A stretch of DNA of 64,000 nt from Candidatus Endomicrobiellum trichonymphae (GTDB lineage Bacteria > Elusimicrobiota > Endomicrobiia > Endomicrobiales > Endomicrobiaceae), in assembly GCF_002355835.1 (NCBI RefSeq), contig NZ_AP017459.1, forward strand, positions 124,001 through 188,000, read 5' to 3'. A model generated the notes under the pieces. It saw only the letters and a program-made list of their open reading frames with translations. It searched no databases and had not been told where the DNA came from. Positions 1 through 13,573 of the stretch are shown piece after piece. The position numbers were made by a program, and so were the translations under genes. Each line of letters opens with the position of its first letter. Within the stretch, counting starts at the first letter, position 1.

Positions 1-451
1 TTGTGTAAGGTGCGGATATAGCCTTAATCATATTAATTCCGCCGGCGGCTTCCGCCGGGAAAAATTTTACGACTTCAAGTCCTAAGCTCAGAGCGGTTTC
101 TATATCGCTCGGCGTTGTGCAGCCCGGAATTATCGTAATATTTTTATCAACACAGTATTTTACAATTTCGCGGTTTAGTCCCGGACTTACTATAAATTTA
201 GCACCGGCAGCAATTGCTCTGTCAACCTGTTCTACGGTTAAAACCGTACCTGCGCCGACAAGCATCTCCGGCATTTTCTTAGAAATGATTTTTATCGATT
301 CCTCTGCAGCAGCAGTTCTGAAAGTTACCTCCGCGCATTCTAATCCGCCGGCATATAGCGCTTTTGCAAGGGACAAAGCATGGCTGCTCTCATCAAGCAC
401 GACAACCGGAACTATACCGATATTAGAAATTTCATTTAATAATTTATTCAT
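1..451 (-). CDS. eda: KDPG/KHG aldolase, 3' end beyond the window
   Basis: Class I aldolase that splits 2-keto-3-deoxy-6-phosphogluconate into pyruvate and glyceraldehyde-3-phosphate (Entner-Doudoroff and uronate breakdown), and often 4-hydroxy-2-oxoglutarate too. About 150 residues are visible, read from the complement. They include the EVTFR segment (equivalents of E. coli Glu45 and Arg49), the GAGTVL loop and VVKFFPAEA, whose Lys is the Schiff-base residue. The start ATG lies at 451-449 behind an AGGAG box about 12 bases upstream. The family is about 210 residues, so roughly the last quarter is off the left edge. No lesion is seen. It points away from the tRNA-Arg gene and is unrelated to the operons that follow. 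Confidence 0.9.
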   Translation of the reverse strand, partial: MNKLLNEISNIGIVPVVVLDESSHALSLAKALYAGGLECAEVTFRTAAAEESIKIISKKMPEMLVGAGTVLTVEQVDRAIAAGAKFIVSPGLNREIVKYCVDKNITIIPGCTTPSDIETALSLGLEVVKFFPAEAAGGINMIKAISAPYT

Positions 452-667
452 TATATATAAAGTCTCCTGATTTATAATTGTACAGAGATTCTGTATCTTT
501 GTTGTTTTTCATGGGATTATATCCACTTGACGATGATAGGGACAAAAGACAAATTTCTGTATTTTCATTATAGTTAAATAACTTTTATTTGAAAAATGCA
601 AGCACCGTTTTATGAAAATGATTTTCTTTATCCCCTTTTTTTTAAGTTGGGCGAAATAACGGTCAAT

Positions 668-696
668 TTGTCAGCAATTGCGGTATTTTGTAGAAT
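668..696 (+). promoter_or_regulatory. Sigma-70-type promoter for tRNA-Arg
   Basis: TTGTCA, a 17-base spacer, then TAGAAT: five of six matches at each box with ideal spacing. Transcription would start near 703, about 28 bases before the tRNA. The remainder of the 471-730 spacer holds no gene. Confidence 0.6.
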
Positions 697-730
697 TATT
701 CAACAATGTGTTAACAACGGTTTATAGACT

Positions 731-802
731 GCGCTCGTAGCTTAAAGGATAGAGCGCCGGCCTCCGGAGCCGGTAATTCCGGTTCAAGTCCGGACGAGCG
801 TA
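731..802 (+). tRNA. tRNA-Arg (anticodon CCG)
   Basis: Cloverleaf built by hand. The acceptor GCGCTCG pairs with CGAGCGT (first pair G-U). The D stem is GCTT/GAGC. The anticodon stem CCGGC/GCCGG has loop CTCCGGA, giving anticodon CCG, which reads the rare CGG codon. The T arm is TCCGG-TTCAAGT-CCGGA. The 3' CCA is not encoded. The gene stands alone. Confidence 0.95.
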
Positions 803-969
803 ATTGTCGCTTAAGTTTTCGGATTTGCATTTCTTTTAGGGATGAGTTATATTTTCGATTTTTATTTTTATTTTTACAAGCTATAATTGTTTTTTTTAAA
901 TCCCACGAACTCAGAGCGAAAAATTATTGATGGTTAAAAGTCCTAGAGACCGCAGGGTGTGATAAAATA

Positions 970-1855
970 ATGATTGATTTCAATAAAAAATATAGAAAAG
1001 CTTTATTCAAAGATGGATTAGGCGTTCTATATGTCCGAGGAAATGCAGTGCAAACAGGAATAAAGGTCAGAAAGGTTTTTGTAAAACTGCGGATAAGATA
1101 TTTGTCGCAAGTAGCAGTGTTCATATGGGTGAAGAACCGTCTATAAGCGTAAACAGTGGCTCAGTCGCAATTTTTTTTCAAACTGTACCTTAAACTATGT
1201 CTTTTGCCAGAATTATCCAATAAGACAGCTTGGCAACGGAAAAGAAGTTAGTTTTGAAGACTTAGTTGATATGATGCTTAATCTTCAAAACAGAGGCGTC
1301 CATAATATAAATTTTGTTACGCCTACCCAAATATAGTCCGCAGATTGTAAAGTCCACATATATAGCCCACAAAAAAGGTTTAAGAGTGCCTATTAATATA
1401 CAATTGCAGCGGATATGAAGATATGGAAACTTTAGAACTTCTAGAAGGAACTGTTGACATATATCTTCCCGATGTAAAATATTCTGACGATGAAATAGCT
1501 TTTAAGTATTCCGGAGTTAAGGATTATGTTGAAGTAAATCGAGTCGCTTTAAAAGAAATGAAAAGACAGGTCGGCGATTTAACGGTTGATAGCGAGGGTG
1601 CGGCGCAGAAAGGTGTTATTGTGAGGCATTTGGTTTTACCGGGAAATGTTGAAAATACCAAAAAAGCTTTAGAATTTATCGCAAAAAATTATCAGAAAAT
1701 ACTTTTATAAGTTTAATGTCGCAGTATCATACGGCATATAAATCAAATAATTTAAAGAGTTGTCGTGCTCTTTAACCAAAGAAGAATACGAAGAAGCGGT
1801 AAGTTATCTTAAACTGTTAAATCTGGAAAACGGCTGGCTGCAGACTTTGCAATAA
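970..1855 (+). pseudogene. Decayed PflX-like radical-SAM protein (COG1313 type)
   Basis: Translated pieces of one PflX-like protein (a homologue of pyruvate formate-lyase activating enzyme) lie in order but in different frames. From 1032: CPRKCSANR, then HMGEEPSIS. From 1205: CQNYPIRQLGNGK, then GVHNINFVTPTQ, ending at a stop. From 1423 a stretch continues through VDIYLPDVKYSDDEIA and KRQVG to RHLVLPGNVENT. The last piece ends LNLENGWLQTLQ at 1855. At least four frameshifts or stops separate them. The cysteine-rich N-terminus is split from the rest, so no active Fe-S enzyme can form. The 1423-1710 fragment looks intact only because it is an undamaged slice. The 5' limit is uncertain. Confidence 0.85.
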
Positions 1856-2242
1856 GGTTTTTTTATATACTGAGTAATTATACAATAAGAAACGGTCATA
1901 AACAGAAGCAAAATATCCCATTGAGTGTGATTTTATCTATGCAAAAAATAAACTGTAGCAATTCCGAACTGAATTTGATCACCTTGCATAATTTGAGCGT
2001 GGGAGTCGGTGAAAGAGTTGTAGCGACAGCATCACAAACAATGCCGGAAATTAAAAAGCAACGAGAAAAGACGAGAGAATTTAGGATAGAAATATCTAAG
2101 GGTGTTGATAATTGCGGGAATAAGATGTTCTATCATTTAGTATATAGAGAAAAAAAGAAGGAACGAGAATATATTATAACGTCGAAAGCTATCCTTTTTA
2201 TTTTAATAGCAAATTTTTTACACTATAGCTGAGCTAAGTGAC
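1856..2242. other. Intergenic stretch without a recognisable gene
   Basis: One open frame of 103 codons (TTG start at 1921, stop at 2232) crosses this stretch. It has no clear ribosome-binding site and no motif I recognise, so I do not call it a gene. It could be further debris next to the PflX pseudogene. Confidence 0.5.
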
Positions 2243-2271
2243 TTGACAAAAAAATGTAAATATAGTAAAAT
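2243..2271 (+). promoter_or_regulatory. rRNA operon promoter P1
   Basis: Perfect TTGACA at 2243-2248, 17-base spacer, TAAAAT at 2266-2271 (five of six). It lies about 400 bases upstream of mature 16S and is the best promoter match in the window. Confidence 0.7.
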
Positions 2272-2394
2272 AATTGAAATGTAGATGAAGTACTGAAGTG
2301 TGGATATGTTTATTAAAGAGTTTACAAAGTGCTTGATAAAATAATATGAATATTATATTATAATTATAAGCTAAAGTAAGTCAGAAAAAAGGAC

Positions 2395-2423
2395 TTGACT
2401 TATTTAGAAAAATTTTGTTTAAT
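2395..2423 (+). promoter_or_regulatory. rRNA operon promoter P2
   Basis: TTGACT at 2395-2400, 17-base spacer, TTTAAT at 2418-2423. With P1 it gives the tandem arrangement common for rRNA operons. The leader up to 16S contains small hairpins (GCCTC/GAGGC near 2545 and an AT-rich inverted repeat near 2600) that could belong to antitermination or processing signals. Confidence 0.6.
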
Positions 2424-2672
2424 CATTTGATTATGTTTATGTAATGAAACCTTTGCTAAAGTTAAAAATGCGGAAAGCAAAGAAGATAGAGTTTTTCTCT
2501 TTCTTAAAGTTCTTTGAAAGCTAAATAACACGCAGACAAGCGCCTCGCAGAAGAGGCAATCATTTAATTCAAGAGTCATTTGTAAAGAATTGATTCAAAT
2601 GAAAAATTTAAAAATTTTCATCTAGCAGTGTTAATAATTATGAGCTTATTGACAAAAACTCTATAAAATTAT

Positions 2673-4192
<1,520 letters not shown>

Positions 4193-4350
4193 TTAAGGAG
4201 TAAACATGCGTTTTAAGTAAACTTAAAATGAGATGTTAATGGTCGATTCTTGGATTGTATAGTCGAATTCAGCGGGGCGTTTATTTGTGTGTTATTGAAG
4301 CTATTTTATGCGTCGGTGACTATATCTTAAAGGGCGTGAGTTGTATAAAC

Positions 4351-4424
4351 GGGCCTATAGCTCAGTTAGTCAGAGCGCACCCCTGATAAGGGTGAGGTCT
4401 GTGGTGCAACTCCACATAGGCCCA
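4351..4424 (+). tRNA. tRNA-Ile (anticodon GAT) with an abnormal T loop
   Basis: It sits in the 16S-23S spacer, the classic place for tRNA-Ile. The acceptor GGGCCTA pairs with TAGGCCC. The anticodon stem CACCC/GGGTG carries loop CTGATAA, giving anticodon GAT. The T stem is TGTGG/CCACA with loop TGCAACT. The expected loop begins TTC, so the base at position 55 (normally pseudouridine) is G here. All stems pair, so the gene is otherwise sound. CCA is not encoded. Confidence 0.93.
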
Positions 4425-4483
4425 CTAACTGATGCGTAGTGTCAATACAAGGCAGTGTGCGGCAGGTTGCAGAAGAGGGGGGG

Positions 4484-4556
4484 GGGGATATAGCTCAGCT
4501 GGGAGAGCGCCTGCTTTGCAAGCAGGAGGTCGTCGGTTCAAATCCGTCTATCTCCA
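4484..4556 (+). tRNA. tRNA-Ala (anticodon TGC)
   Basis: Second tRNA of the rRNA spacer. The acceptor GGGGATA pairs with TATCTCC. The anticodon stem CCTGC/GCAGG has loop TTTGCAA, giving TGC. The T loop TTCAAAT is normal. Its first four bases are the end of an 11-base G run (4477-4487) that covers the 5' processing site. CCA is not encoded. Confidence 0.95.
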
Positions 4557-4880
4557 TAAAAAGATTATTTCAGATATTAGTATCTGTGAATATACAATAA
4601 ATTGCTAAGTATTTTGTGTTCTGATGCTTTTGCATGGTGGTAAAATGATAAAAAATGTTTTTTTCTTTTTTTGTCATTCTCCGGATATCTTAACCGGCAA
4701 TCTTATTAATTGAAGTAAGCCGTGCAAAGGAATCATAAATGCAAAGGATTAAGCAATAAGCTCATTGAAAACTTAATAGTTGTAAAGGTAAATCAAGCGT
4801 CTTCAAATTAATTTTTGAAAATAGAAGTAGAAGTTGTAAAGTCATATTTAAGGTTTTGGAAGAAACGGATTAGATAATGT
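4557..4880. other. tRNA-Ala to 23S spacer
   Basis: About 324 bases of AT-rich spacer. It should carry the 5' strand of the 23S processing stem. I see no gene or clear promoter. Confidence 0.6.
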
Positions 4881-7761
<2,881 letters not shown>

Positions 7762-8071
7762 GCATTTTCTAATCTTTTTGTACTTTACCTTTTACGTTCA
7801 AAACTTTTTTATTCAGTGGAGTTTTCTGTTTTATAAATTGTTGCTGATATTTCCCTGAACAATAAATATTTCGTACAAAAAGTGATTGAATTTGTCGATG
7901 CAGATTTATCTTATATTTTGTCGTTGCAAAAGACGGGGCGGTTTTGTCGTTATTGAGAATTCTGATTTTTATTATTTTAAAAAATTATTCTTTAAAAACC
8001 CATCTTTTCAGCATGATAAAACATTATTAAGTTTTTGATGTGATCTTTAAATGATCTTTAAATAAAATTTT
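7762..8071. other. 23S-5S spacer of about 310 bases
   Basis: AT-rich, with no gene, no tRNA and no convincing promoter or terminator. In most bacteria this spacer is well under 150 bases, so it is long for its position. Confidence 0.6.
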
Positions 8072-8187
8072 TCCGGTGGTTATTCCGATGGTGTCACACC
8101 CGATCCCATTCCGAACTCGGAAGTTAAGCCCATCAGGGCCGATGGTACTTGGACCGCAGGGTCCTGGAAGAGTAGGTCGCTGCCGGA
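8072..8187 (+). rRNA. rrf: 5S ribosomal RNA
   Basis: About 116 bases. TCCGGTGGT at the start pairs with GCTGCCGGA at the end (helix I). Helix III and loop motifs CCGATCCCATTCCGAACTCGG and AAGTTAAGCCC are typical. It binds L5, L18 and L25 in the central protuberance; the L5 and L18 genes are in this window. Confidence 0.95.
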
Positions 8188-8320
8188 TTAAACTTCACTC
8201 AGCAGATTTTATTTTGTGGGGAAAGATTTTTCTGTATATTATTATTTATACTTATACAATTATAAATATGCAGTCCTGAAAAATCTGAATAATTAGCATG
8301 GCTTATAAAAAAATATAAAG

Positions 8321-8388
8321 TCAAAGACAGTAAGATATTGCAAGATATTAAAAAAGATGATAAGTCCTTTTCTTACCGAGACGAAGAA
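8321..8388 (+). ncRNA. Ribosomal protein L10 leader (autoregulatory RNA)
   Basis: The 5' untranslated region of rplJ contains AAAGACAGTAAGA and, downstream, TCTTACCGAGACGAA. The GTAAGA and TCTTAC parts pair and flank a variable stem. This AGACAGTA...TACCGAG signature is that of the L10 leader family, where L10 with L7/L12 binds the RNA and represses its own operon. A terminator-like hairpin follows directly, so control here is probably by transcription attenuation. I recognised this by eye, not with a covariance model. Confidence 0.75.
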
Positions 8389-8405
8389 TTTGTTGTTTTG
8401 AATCT

Positions 8406-8431
8406 AAACTTCTCTCGCGGGAAGTTTTTTT
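8406..8431 (+). terminator. Attenuator hairpin before rplJ
   Basis: AAACTTC and GAAGTTT form a 7-bp stem around an 8-base loop and run into a T tract, ending about 34 bases before the rplJ start. Its place just after the L10 leader suggests conditional termination. Confidence 0.65.
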
Positions 8432-8464
8432 GTTATATGCAAGATGTAGTACAGGGAGTAAAGT

Positions 8465-8980
8465 ATGCCGAATGTGAAAAATCAGGAAATTGTAAAAAGT
8501 TTAACTGAAAAATTTAAAGACATGGAAGGTTTGATATTAACAGAATACCGCGGTCTTACGGTGGAAGAGATTTCAGATCTTCGTTTGAAACTTCGCCCAT
8601 TTGGCAGCGAATATGTTGTTGTTAAGAATACTTTGAGTAAAATAGCGTTTAATGGAACCGGCATTGAAGCATGTGAAAATTTTTCGGGATCTACGGCTCT
8701 TGTCATTGAAAGCGGAGATATTATATCTCCGGCAAAAGTCGTTGTGGAATTTGCAAAAACGCACGCAAAGTTGAAGATCAAATCAGGTTTTCTAGAAGGA
8801 AAGTTTGTCAACGTGGCAGTCGTTGAGCAGCTCGCGGCGCTTCCTTCAAAAGAAGTGCTTATCGCGAGAATGTTGGGCAGTATGAATGCTACTGTAACAG
8901 GTTTTGTGAATGTGTTGGCGGCAAATATCAGAGGGCTTGTAACGGTGTTGGATGCAGTAGCTAAAAAACAAGCGGTGTGA
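8465..8980 (+). CDS. rplJ: 50S ribosomal protein L10
   Basis: L10 (171 residues; E. coli 165) forms the base of the ribosomal stalk. It binds 23S rRNA at the GTPase-associated centre through its N-terminal globular half and holds the L7/L12 dimers on its C-terminal helix. The N-terminal segment LTEYRGLTVEEISDLR and the central YVVVKNTLSKIA are typical of the family. The start has the RBS AGGGAG upstream. Unusually, rplK, rplA, nusG and secE, which often precede it, are not here: the 5S gene is the upstream neighbour. Likely autoregulated through the leader RNA just upstream. Confidence 0.95.
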   Translation: MPNVKNQEIVKSLTEKFKDMEGLILTEYRGLTVEEISDLRLKLRPFGSEYVVVKNTLSKIAFNGTGIEACENFSGSTALVIESGDIISPAKVVVEFAKTHAKLKIKSGFLEGKFVNVAVVEQLAALPSKEVLIARMLGSMNATVTGFVNVLAANIRGLVTVLDAVAKKQAV

Positions 8981-9061
8981 TTGTATAGTTATTCTGACTG
9001 CCGTTCACATTTTTAGAGATTAGGTGTGTGTAAGAAGCGTCTTGGTTTTAATGTAGAGATA

Positions 9062-9138
9062 AGAAAGGAACAGATGTTGCTGAAATGAACGGATATAGAC
9101 ATCTTTTCTCTATACTTGAAAGCGAAGGTTCCTTTTTT
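9062..9138 (+). terminator. Long hairpin with T tract between rplJ and rplL
   Basis: AGAAAGGAAC and GTTCCTTTTTT close a stem over a 56-base loop that holds an inner stem (AGATG/CATCT). The T-rich end makes it terminator-like. It fills the centre of the 327-base rplJ-rplL spacer, so it may reduce or time read-through, or mark a processing site that sets the 1:4 protein ratio. The rest of the spacer holds no gene. Confidence 0.5.
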
Positions 9139-9307
9139 GTTTCTCAATCTCTTTAGGGGAAAGTAAACATAAAATAAGGTGTAAATAACTGCGATTGAAA
9201 ACTTTGGCTTGTAAAGTTCAGTTTAAATATGACACTCTAGAAGCAAAGAAAGCAGAGAGCCTACTGACAAAAATTAAAAAGAGTCAATAATCGGAGGATA
9301 GAGTATA

Positions 9308-9688
9308 ATGGCAGGATTATCAAAAGACCAATTAATTGAATCAATCTCTTCAATGTCGGTTATCGAGCTTTCAGAGCTTGTAAAAGCATTAGAAGAAAAG
9401 TTTGGCGTATCAGCAGCAGCTGCACCGGCGCCGGCAGTCGTAGCAGGGACGTCACCGGCGGCAGCGACAGAAGAAAAGACAGAGTTTAATGTTATTCTTG
9501 GAAGCGTTGGTACGAGCAAAATAAATGTTATTAAAGTTGTAAGAGAAGTTACGGGGCTGGGGCTTAAAGAAGCAAAAGATCTTGTTGACGGTGCTCCCAA
9601 AACAGTAAAAGAAAATGTTGCAAAAGCCGAAGCTGAAGAAATAAAGAAAAAGTTTACCGAAGTGGGTGCAACTGTTGAACTTAAGTAA
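9308..9688 (+). CDS. rplL: 50S ribosomal protein L7/L12
   Basis: Stalk protein of 126 residues, present as several dimers per ribosome, which recruits and activates EF-Tu, EF-G, IF2 and RF3. Three parts are visible: an N-terminal dimerisation domain (residues 1-34), an Ala/Pro-rich hinge (about 35-56) and the C-terminal factor-binding domain with [20 protein letters not shown] (about 72-91). RBS GGAGG lies upstream. It partners with the L10 gene before it; rpoB follows after 111 bases. Confidence 0.96.
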   Translation: MAGLSKDQLIESISSMSVIELSELVKALEEKFGVSAAAAPAPAVVAGTSPAAATEEKTEFNVILGSVGTSKINVIKVVREVTGLGLKEAKDLVDGAPKTVKENVAKAEAEEIKKKFTEVGATVELK

Positions 9689-9799
9689 ACCTGAAAAAGT
9701 GTTTAAAGAATCAAAAAACATTTGACAAATGATATTTATTATGTATAATAAATGTTTATTTGTCATTTGTGTATAAATAAAAAAACAGGTTGAAAAATA

Positions 9800-12700
9800 A
9801 TGAATAAAGTTAACTTTGGAAGAATTAGAATTCCGATAGATCCACCACCTCTTTTGAAAATGCAGAAAGATTCTTTTTCTGAATTTTTGCAGCAGAATGT
9901 TGCTCCTGAAAAAAGGAAGCTTCAAGGTCTTGAAAGTGCTTTCAGAGATATATTCCCCTTGACAAACTCCGATGGAAATCTTGTTTTGGAGTATGTTTCT
10001 TATGCTTTTGGCGAACCTAAATATTCTGTTGAGGAGTCCATTACCAGAGATGCTACCTATGCACTTCCTCTGAAAGTAAAGTTAAGACTTATATGTAAAA
10101 AAGAAGACGATATAGAGAAAGAACTTTCAGAGCAAGAAGTGTATTTCGGAGATATTCCCTTGATGACCGATACGGCTACGTTTATTATAAATGGAGCGGA
10201 GCGCGTCGTCGTAAGCCAGATTCACCGTTCTCCAGGAGTAATTTTTGAAGAAGATGAAGAAAAAAGAGTTACCGTTTTGGGCAAGCCTTTATACTTTGCA
10301 AGAATGATACCTTACAGAGGTGCATGGGTTGAGTTTGAATTTGATCAGAACGGTATTCTATATGTTAGAATTGACCGCAAAAGAAAAATATTTGTAACCA
10401 CTTTCCTGCGTTCGCTGGGTTTCAGAACCGACGAAGAAATTTTAAATCTCTTTAAAGAGGTTAAAGAAGTATCGCTGGATGCGGCTCTGACTTCTCTTAC
10501 GGGCGAATATATTGCCGAAGATATTTCCGACGAAAATACGGGTGAAATAATTGCGGATACCGGAAGAGAACTGCAAGAAGATCTTATAAAAAAACTTTGG
10601 GCAAAGGGTTTTACTAAAGTAACGGTTTTTAAAGATGTTTCAATTCTTTTGACCCTAAAGAAAGATACTATAAAAAACCAAAAAGAGGCTATTAATTACA
10701 TATATAAAGTTTTAAAAACTCAAGAATTTGTTGTACAGGAAAGAGCACAGGTGTTTTTGGAAGAACTTCTCTTTAAATCCGTCCGAAGATACGATTTGAC
10801 TAAAATCGGAAGATATAAAATATTAAAAAAACTTGCTCCAATTTTTAAATATTACGAAAAGAATTTTAATTTAAACATTCCTCCGGGAACTAAAAGAACT
10901 CTTACGAAAGAAGATGTAGTGGTGACGCTGAAATATCTTTTGATGCTTTATAGTGGAGAGACTGAATTTACCGAAAATGGACAGACTACTAAAATAGTTT
11001 TAGACGATATAGATCATTTAGGTAACAGACGCGTGAGATCGGTAGGAGAATTGCTGGAAAACCAGATAAGAATAGGACTTGTCCAGATGGCAAGGACTGT
11101 AAGAGAGCATATGAATAATCAGGACAAATTCAATGTTACTCCTAGATCTCTTATAAATATTACGCAGTTTATAGCCCAGATAAGAAAGTTTTTCGGAACT
11201 TCGCAGCTCTCGCAGTTTATGGACCAGATAAATCCTCTGGCAGAACTTACTCATAAGAGAAGACTTTCCGCTTTGGGCCCCGGTGGTTTGAATAGAAAAA
11301 GGGCAGGATTTGAGGTAAGAGATGTTCATCATACACATTACGGCAGAGTTTGCCCTATTGAGACGCCTGAAGGACCGAACATCGGGTTAATAACGTCTCT
11401 CTCGGCTTTTGCAAGTGTAAATCCTTATGGTTTAATAGAAACTCCTTATAAAAAAGTGAAAAACGGCAGGGCAACAGACAAAATTGAATATCTGACCGCG
11501 GATAAAGAAGATGAGTTCTTTGTTGCGCAGGCAAACACTCCTTTAGATGACAAAGGAAATATTTTGTCGGATTTGGTGCAAGGACGAAAATGGGATGATT
11601 TCTTATTTCAATCTCCCGCTAAGGTTGATTATATGGATGTTTCTCCTATGCAGGTGATATCCATTTCAGCCGCATTGATTCCTTTTTTGGAACACGATGA
11701 TGCCAACCGTGCTTTGATGGGTTGCAATATGCAGCGGCAAGCAGTGCCGTTGCTGTTAGCGGAAGTCCCTTTGGTTTCAACCGGCATTGAAAAAAAAGTT
11801 GCAGAAGATTCAGGCGTGGTTGTAGTTTCAGACTCCGACGGCGAAGTCGTGTCTGTTTCTTCTGATGAAATAATGATTTATTCCCAAAGTAAGAAAATAG
11901 AAGTATATGAATTGAAAAAATATCTGCGCTCCAATCAGGACACGTGCATAAACCAAAAACCTTTGATAACTTTGGGCGATATTGTTAAAAAGGGACAGAT
12001 AATAGCAGATGGTCCGGCGACAAGCGATGGGCAGTTGTCTCTGGGACAGAATATTCTGGTTGCTTATATGCCATGGGATGGATATAATTTTGAAGATGCA
12101 ATGTTGCTGTCGGAGAAATTAATACAAGATGATAAATTTACTTCGATTCATATCAGAGAGTTTAAGACTGAAGCAAGAGAGACAAAAGAACGTCCTGAAG
12201 AAATAACGAAAGATATTCCAAATGTTGGTGCGGAAGATCTTTTGGATCTTGATGAATACGGAATAATTAAAGTTGGGTCGATGGTTCAAAGAGGTGATAT
12301 ACTTGTTGGAAAAACGGCGCCTAAAGGTGAACAGCAGATGACTCCCGAAGAGAGACTGCTTAGAGTGCTGTTCGGCAAAAAAGCAGAAGATGTGCAGGAT
12401 GTATCGCTTAGAGTGCCGCCGGGAATATCGGGTAAAGTTATAGGTGTAAGAGTTTTCATAAGACTTGAAAAAATTACAGACAAAGAAAAGAAGAAAAAAC
12501 AGAAAGAAATGTACAGTGTTTATGAAGCGGCAAAAGCAAAACTTTGTAAAGATAAAAAAGAACAACTTGAAATTGCAAAGAAATCTGAAACTGCAAAGAT
12601 AGAAGCTATTTATGCGACAAAAGAAGAAATTTTAAGACAGAATTATGAATCTGAAAAAGAAAAATTAAAAAAAGGCGATGATCTGCCGGTTTCGGTAAAT

Positions 12701-13573
12701 AAGACGGTAAAAGTTTATATTGCGGCAAAACTTAAAGTTCAGGTGGGCGATAAACTTGCGGGAAGACACGGAAATAAAGGTGTTGTTGCAAGAATACTTC
12801 CCGTCGAAGATATGCCGCATCTTCCAGATGGAACGCCGGTTGACTGCGTTCTTTCGCCGCTTGCAATTCCTTCGCGTATGAATGTGGGACAGCTTCTCGA
12901 AATTATGCTGGGATGGTCCGGAAAAGAGCTTGGAGTGCAGATGATAACACCCGTATTTGACGGTGCGAGCGAGGAACAGATAAAAGATTATGTAGAAAAG
13001 GCTAAAGCTAAAATATTGGATAAAAAGAAAAAACTGCTGATTGATCACGGGTTAGAAGGTGTAGAACTTGAAGAATCTTTGAGTAAGTTTGCCGATGAAA
13101 GTCTGCCGACGAGCGACTGTAAAATTAAGCTTTATGATGGAAGAACCGGCGAGCCGTTTATGGAAAAAGTAACGATAGGTGTTATGTACGTTATGAAGCT
13201 CAATCATCTTGTGGAAGATAAGATGCATGCAAGATCTACCGGTCCTTACTCTCTTATTACTCGGCAGCCTCTGGGCGGAAAAGCACAGTTTGGTGGACAG
13301 AGGTTTGGAGAAATGGAAGTATGGGCTATAGAAGGTTACGGTGCAGCTCATATACTGCAGGAATTTTTAACCGTAAAGTCTGATGATGTTGAAGGAAGAG
13401 TGAAAATGTATGACTCAATCATAAAAGGCGAGTCGATATCCAAACCCGGCGTTCCTGAATCGTTTAAAGTTTTGGTAAGTGAGCTTAAGTCTTTAGCCCT
13501 TAACGTTGAGCTTTTCAACGGCAAACGCCAGAAGGATAACCATGAGAAAATGAAAGGTGTCGATAAAAAATAA
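9800..13573 (+). CDS. rpoB: DNA-directed RNA polymerase subunit beta
   Basis: Catalytic beta subunit, 1257 residues (E. coli 1342). Seen in order: the beta lobe region, the rifampicin region at about residues 468-497 (SQLSQFMDQINPLAE then THKRRLSALGPGGL), the EGPNIGLI segment, a Lys/Glu-rich coiled coil at about 890-965, RHGNKGVV and the C-terminal GGKAQFGGQRFGEME clamp segment. Equivalents of E. coli Asp516, His526 and Ser531 are unchanged, which predicts rifampicin sensitivity; Asn518 is Ile. Its TAA stop shares its last A with the rpoC ATG, so translation is probably coupled. Confidence 0.98.
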   Translation: MNKVNFGRIRIPIDPPPLLKMQKDSFSEFLQQNVAPEKRKLQGLESAFRDIFPLTNSDGNLVLEYVSYAFGEPKYSVEESITRDATYALPLKVKLRLICKKEDDIEKELSEQEVYFGDIPLMTDTATFIINGAERVVVSQIHRSPGVIFEEDEEKRVTVLGKPLYFARMIPYRGAWVEFEFDQNGILYVRIDRKRKIFVTTFLRSLGFRTDEEILNLFKEVKEVSLDAALTSLTGEYIAEDISDENTGEIIADTGRELQEDLIKKLWAKGFTKVTVFKDVSILLTLKKDTIKNQKEAINYIYKVLKTQEFVVQERAQVFLEELLFKSVRRYDLTKIGRYKILKKLAPIFKYYEKNFNLNIPPGTKRTLTKEDVVVTLKYLLMLYSGETEFTENGQTTKIVLDDIDHLGNRRVRSVGELLENQIRIGLVQMARTVREHMNNQDKFNVTPRSLINITQFIAQIRKFFGTSQLSQFMDQINPLAELTHKRRLSALGPGGLNRKRAGFEVRDVHHTHYGRVCPIETPEGPNIGLITSLSAFASVNPYGLIETPYKKVKNGRATDKIEYLTADKEDEFFVAQANTPLDDKGNILSDLVQGRKWDDFLFQSPAKVDYMDVSPMQVISISAALIPFLEHDDANRALMGCNMQRQAVPLLLAEVPLVSTGIEKKVAEDSGVVVVSDSDGEVVSVSSDEIMIYSQSKKIEVYELKKYLRSNQDTCINQKPLITLGDIVKKGQIIADGPATSDGQLSLGQNILVAYMPWDGYNFEDAMLLSEKLIQDDKFTSIHIREFKTEARETKERPEEITKDIPNVGAEDLLDLDEYGIIKVGSMVQRGDILVGKTAPKGEQQMTPEERLLRVLFGKKAEDVQDVSLRVPPGISGKVIGVRVFIRLEKITDKEKKKKQKEMYSVYEAAKAKLCKDKKEQLEIAKKSETAKIEAIYATKEEILRQNYESEKEKLKKGDDLPVSVNKTVKVYIAAKLKVQVGDKLAGRHGNKGVVARILPVEDMPHLPDGTPVDCVLSPLAIPSRMNVGQLLEIMLGWSGKELGVQMITPVFDGASEEQIKDYVEKAKAKILDKKKKLLIDHGLEGVELEESLSKFADESLPTSDCKIKLYDGRTGEPFMEKVTIGVMYVMKLNHLVEDKMHARSTGPYSLITRQPLGGKAQFGGQRFGEMEVWAIEGYGAAHILQEFLTVKSDDVEGRVKMYDSIIKGESISKPGVPESFKVLVSELKSLALNVELFNGKRQKDNHEKMKGVDKK

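Noticed and set aside
1921-2232. 103-codon open frame upstream of the rRNA promoter
   Set aside because: TTG start without RBS, no recognisable motif, beside pseudogene debris.
2649-2654. TTGACA just before 16S as a third rRNA promoter
   Set aside because: No -10 box at workable spacing; it lies in the leader next to the mature 5' end.
12119-12565. 148-codon minus-strand frame inside rpoB
   Set aside because: Antisense shadow of the Lys/Glu-rich coiled coil; Phe/Ser-rich composition is what the complement yields.
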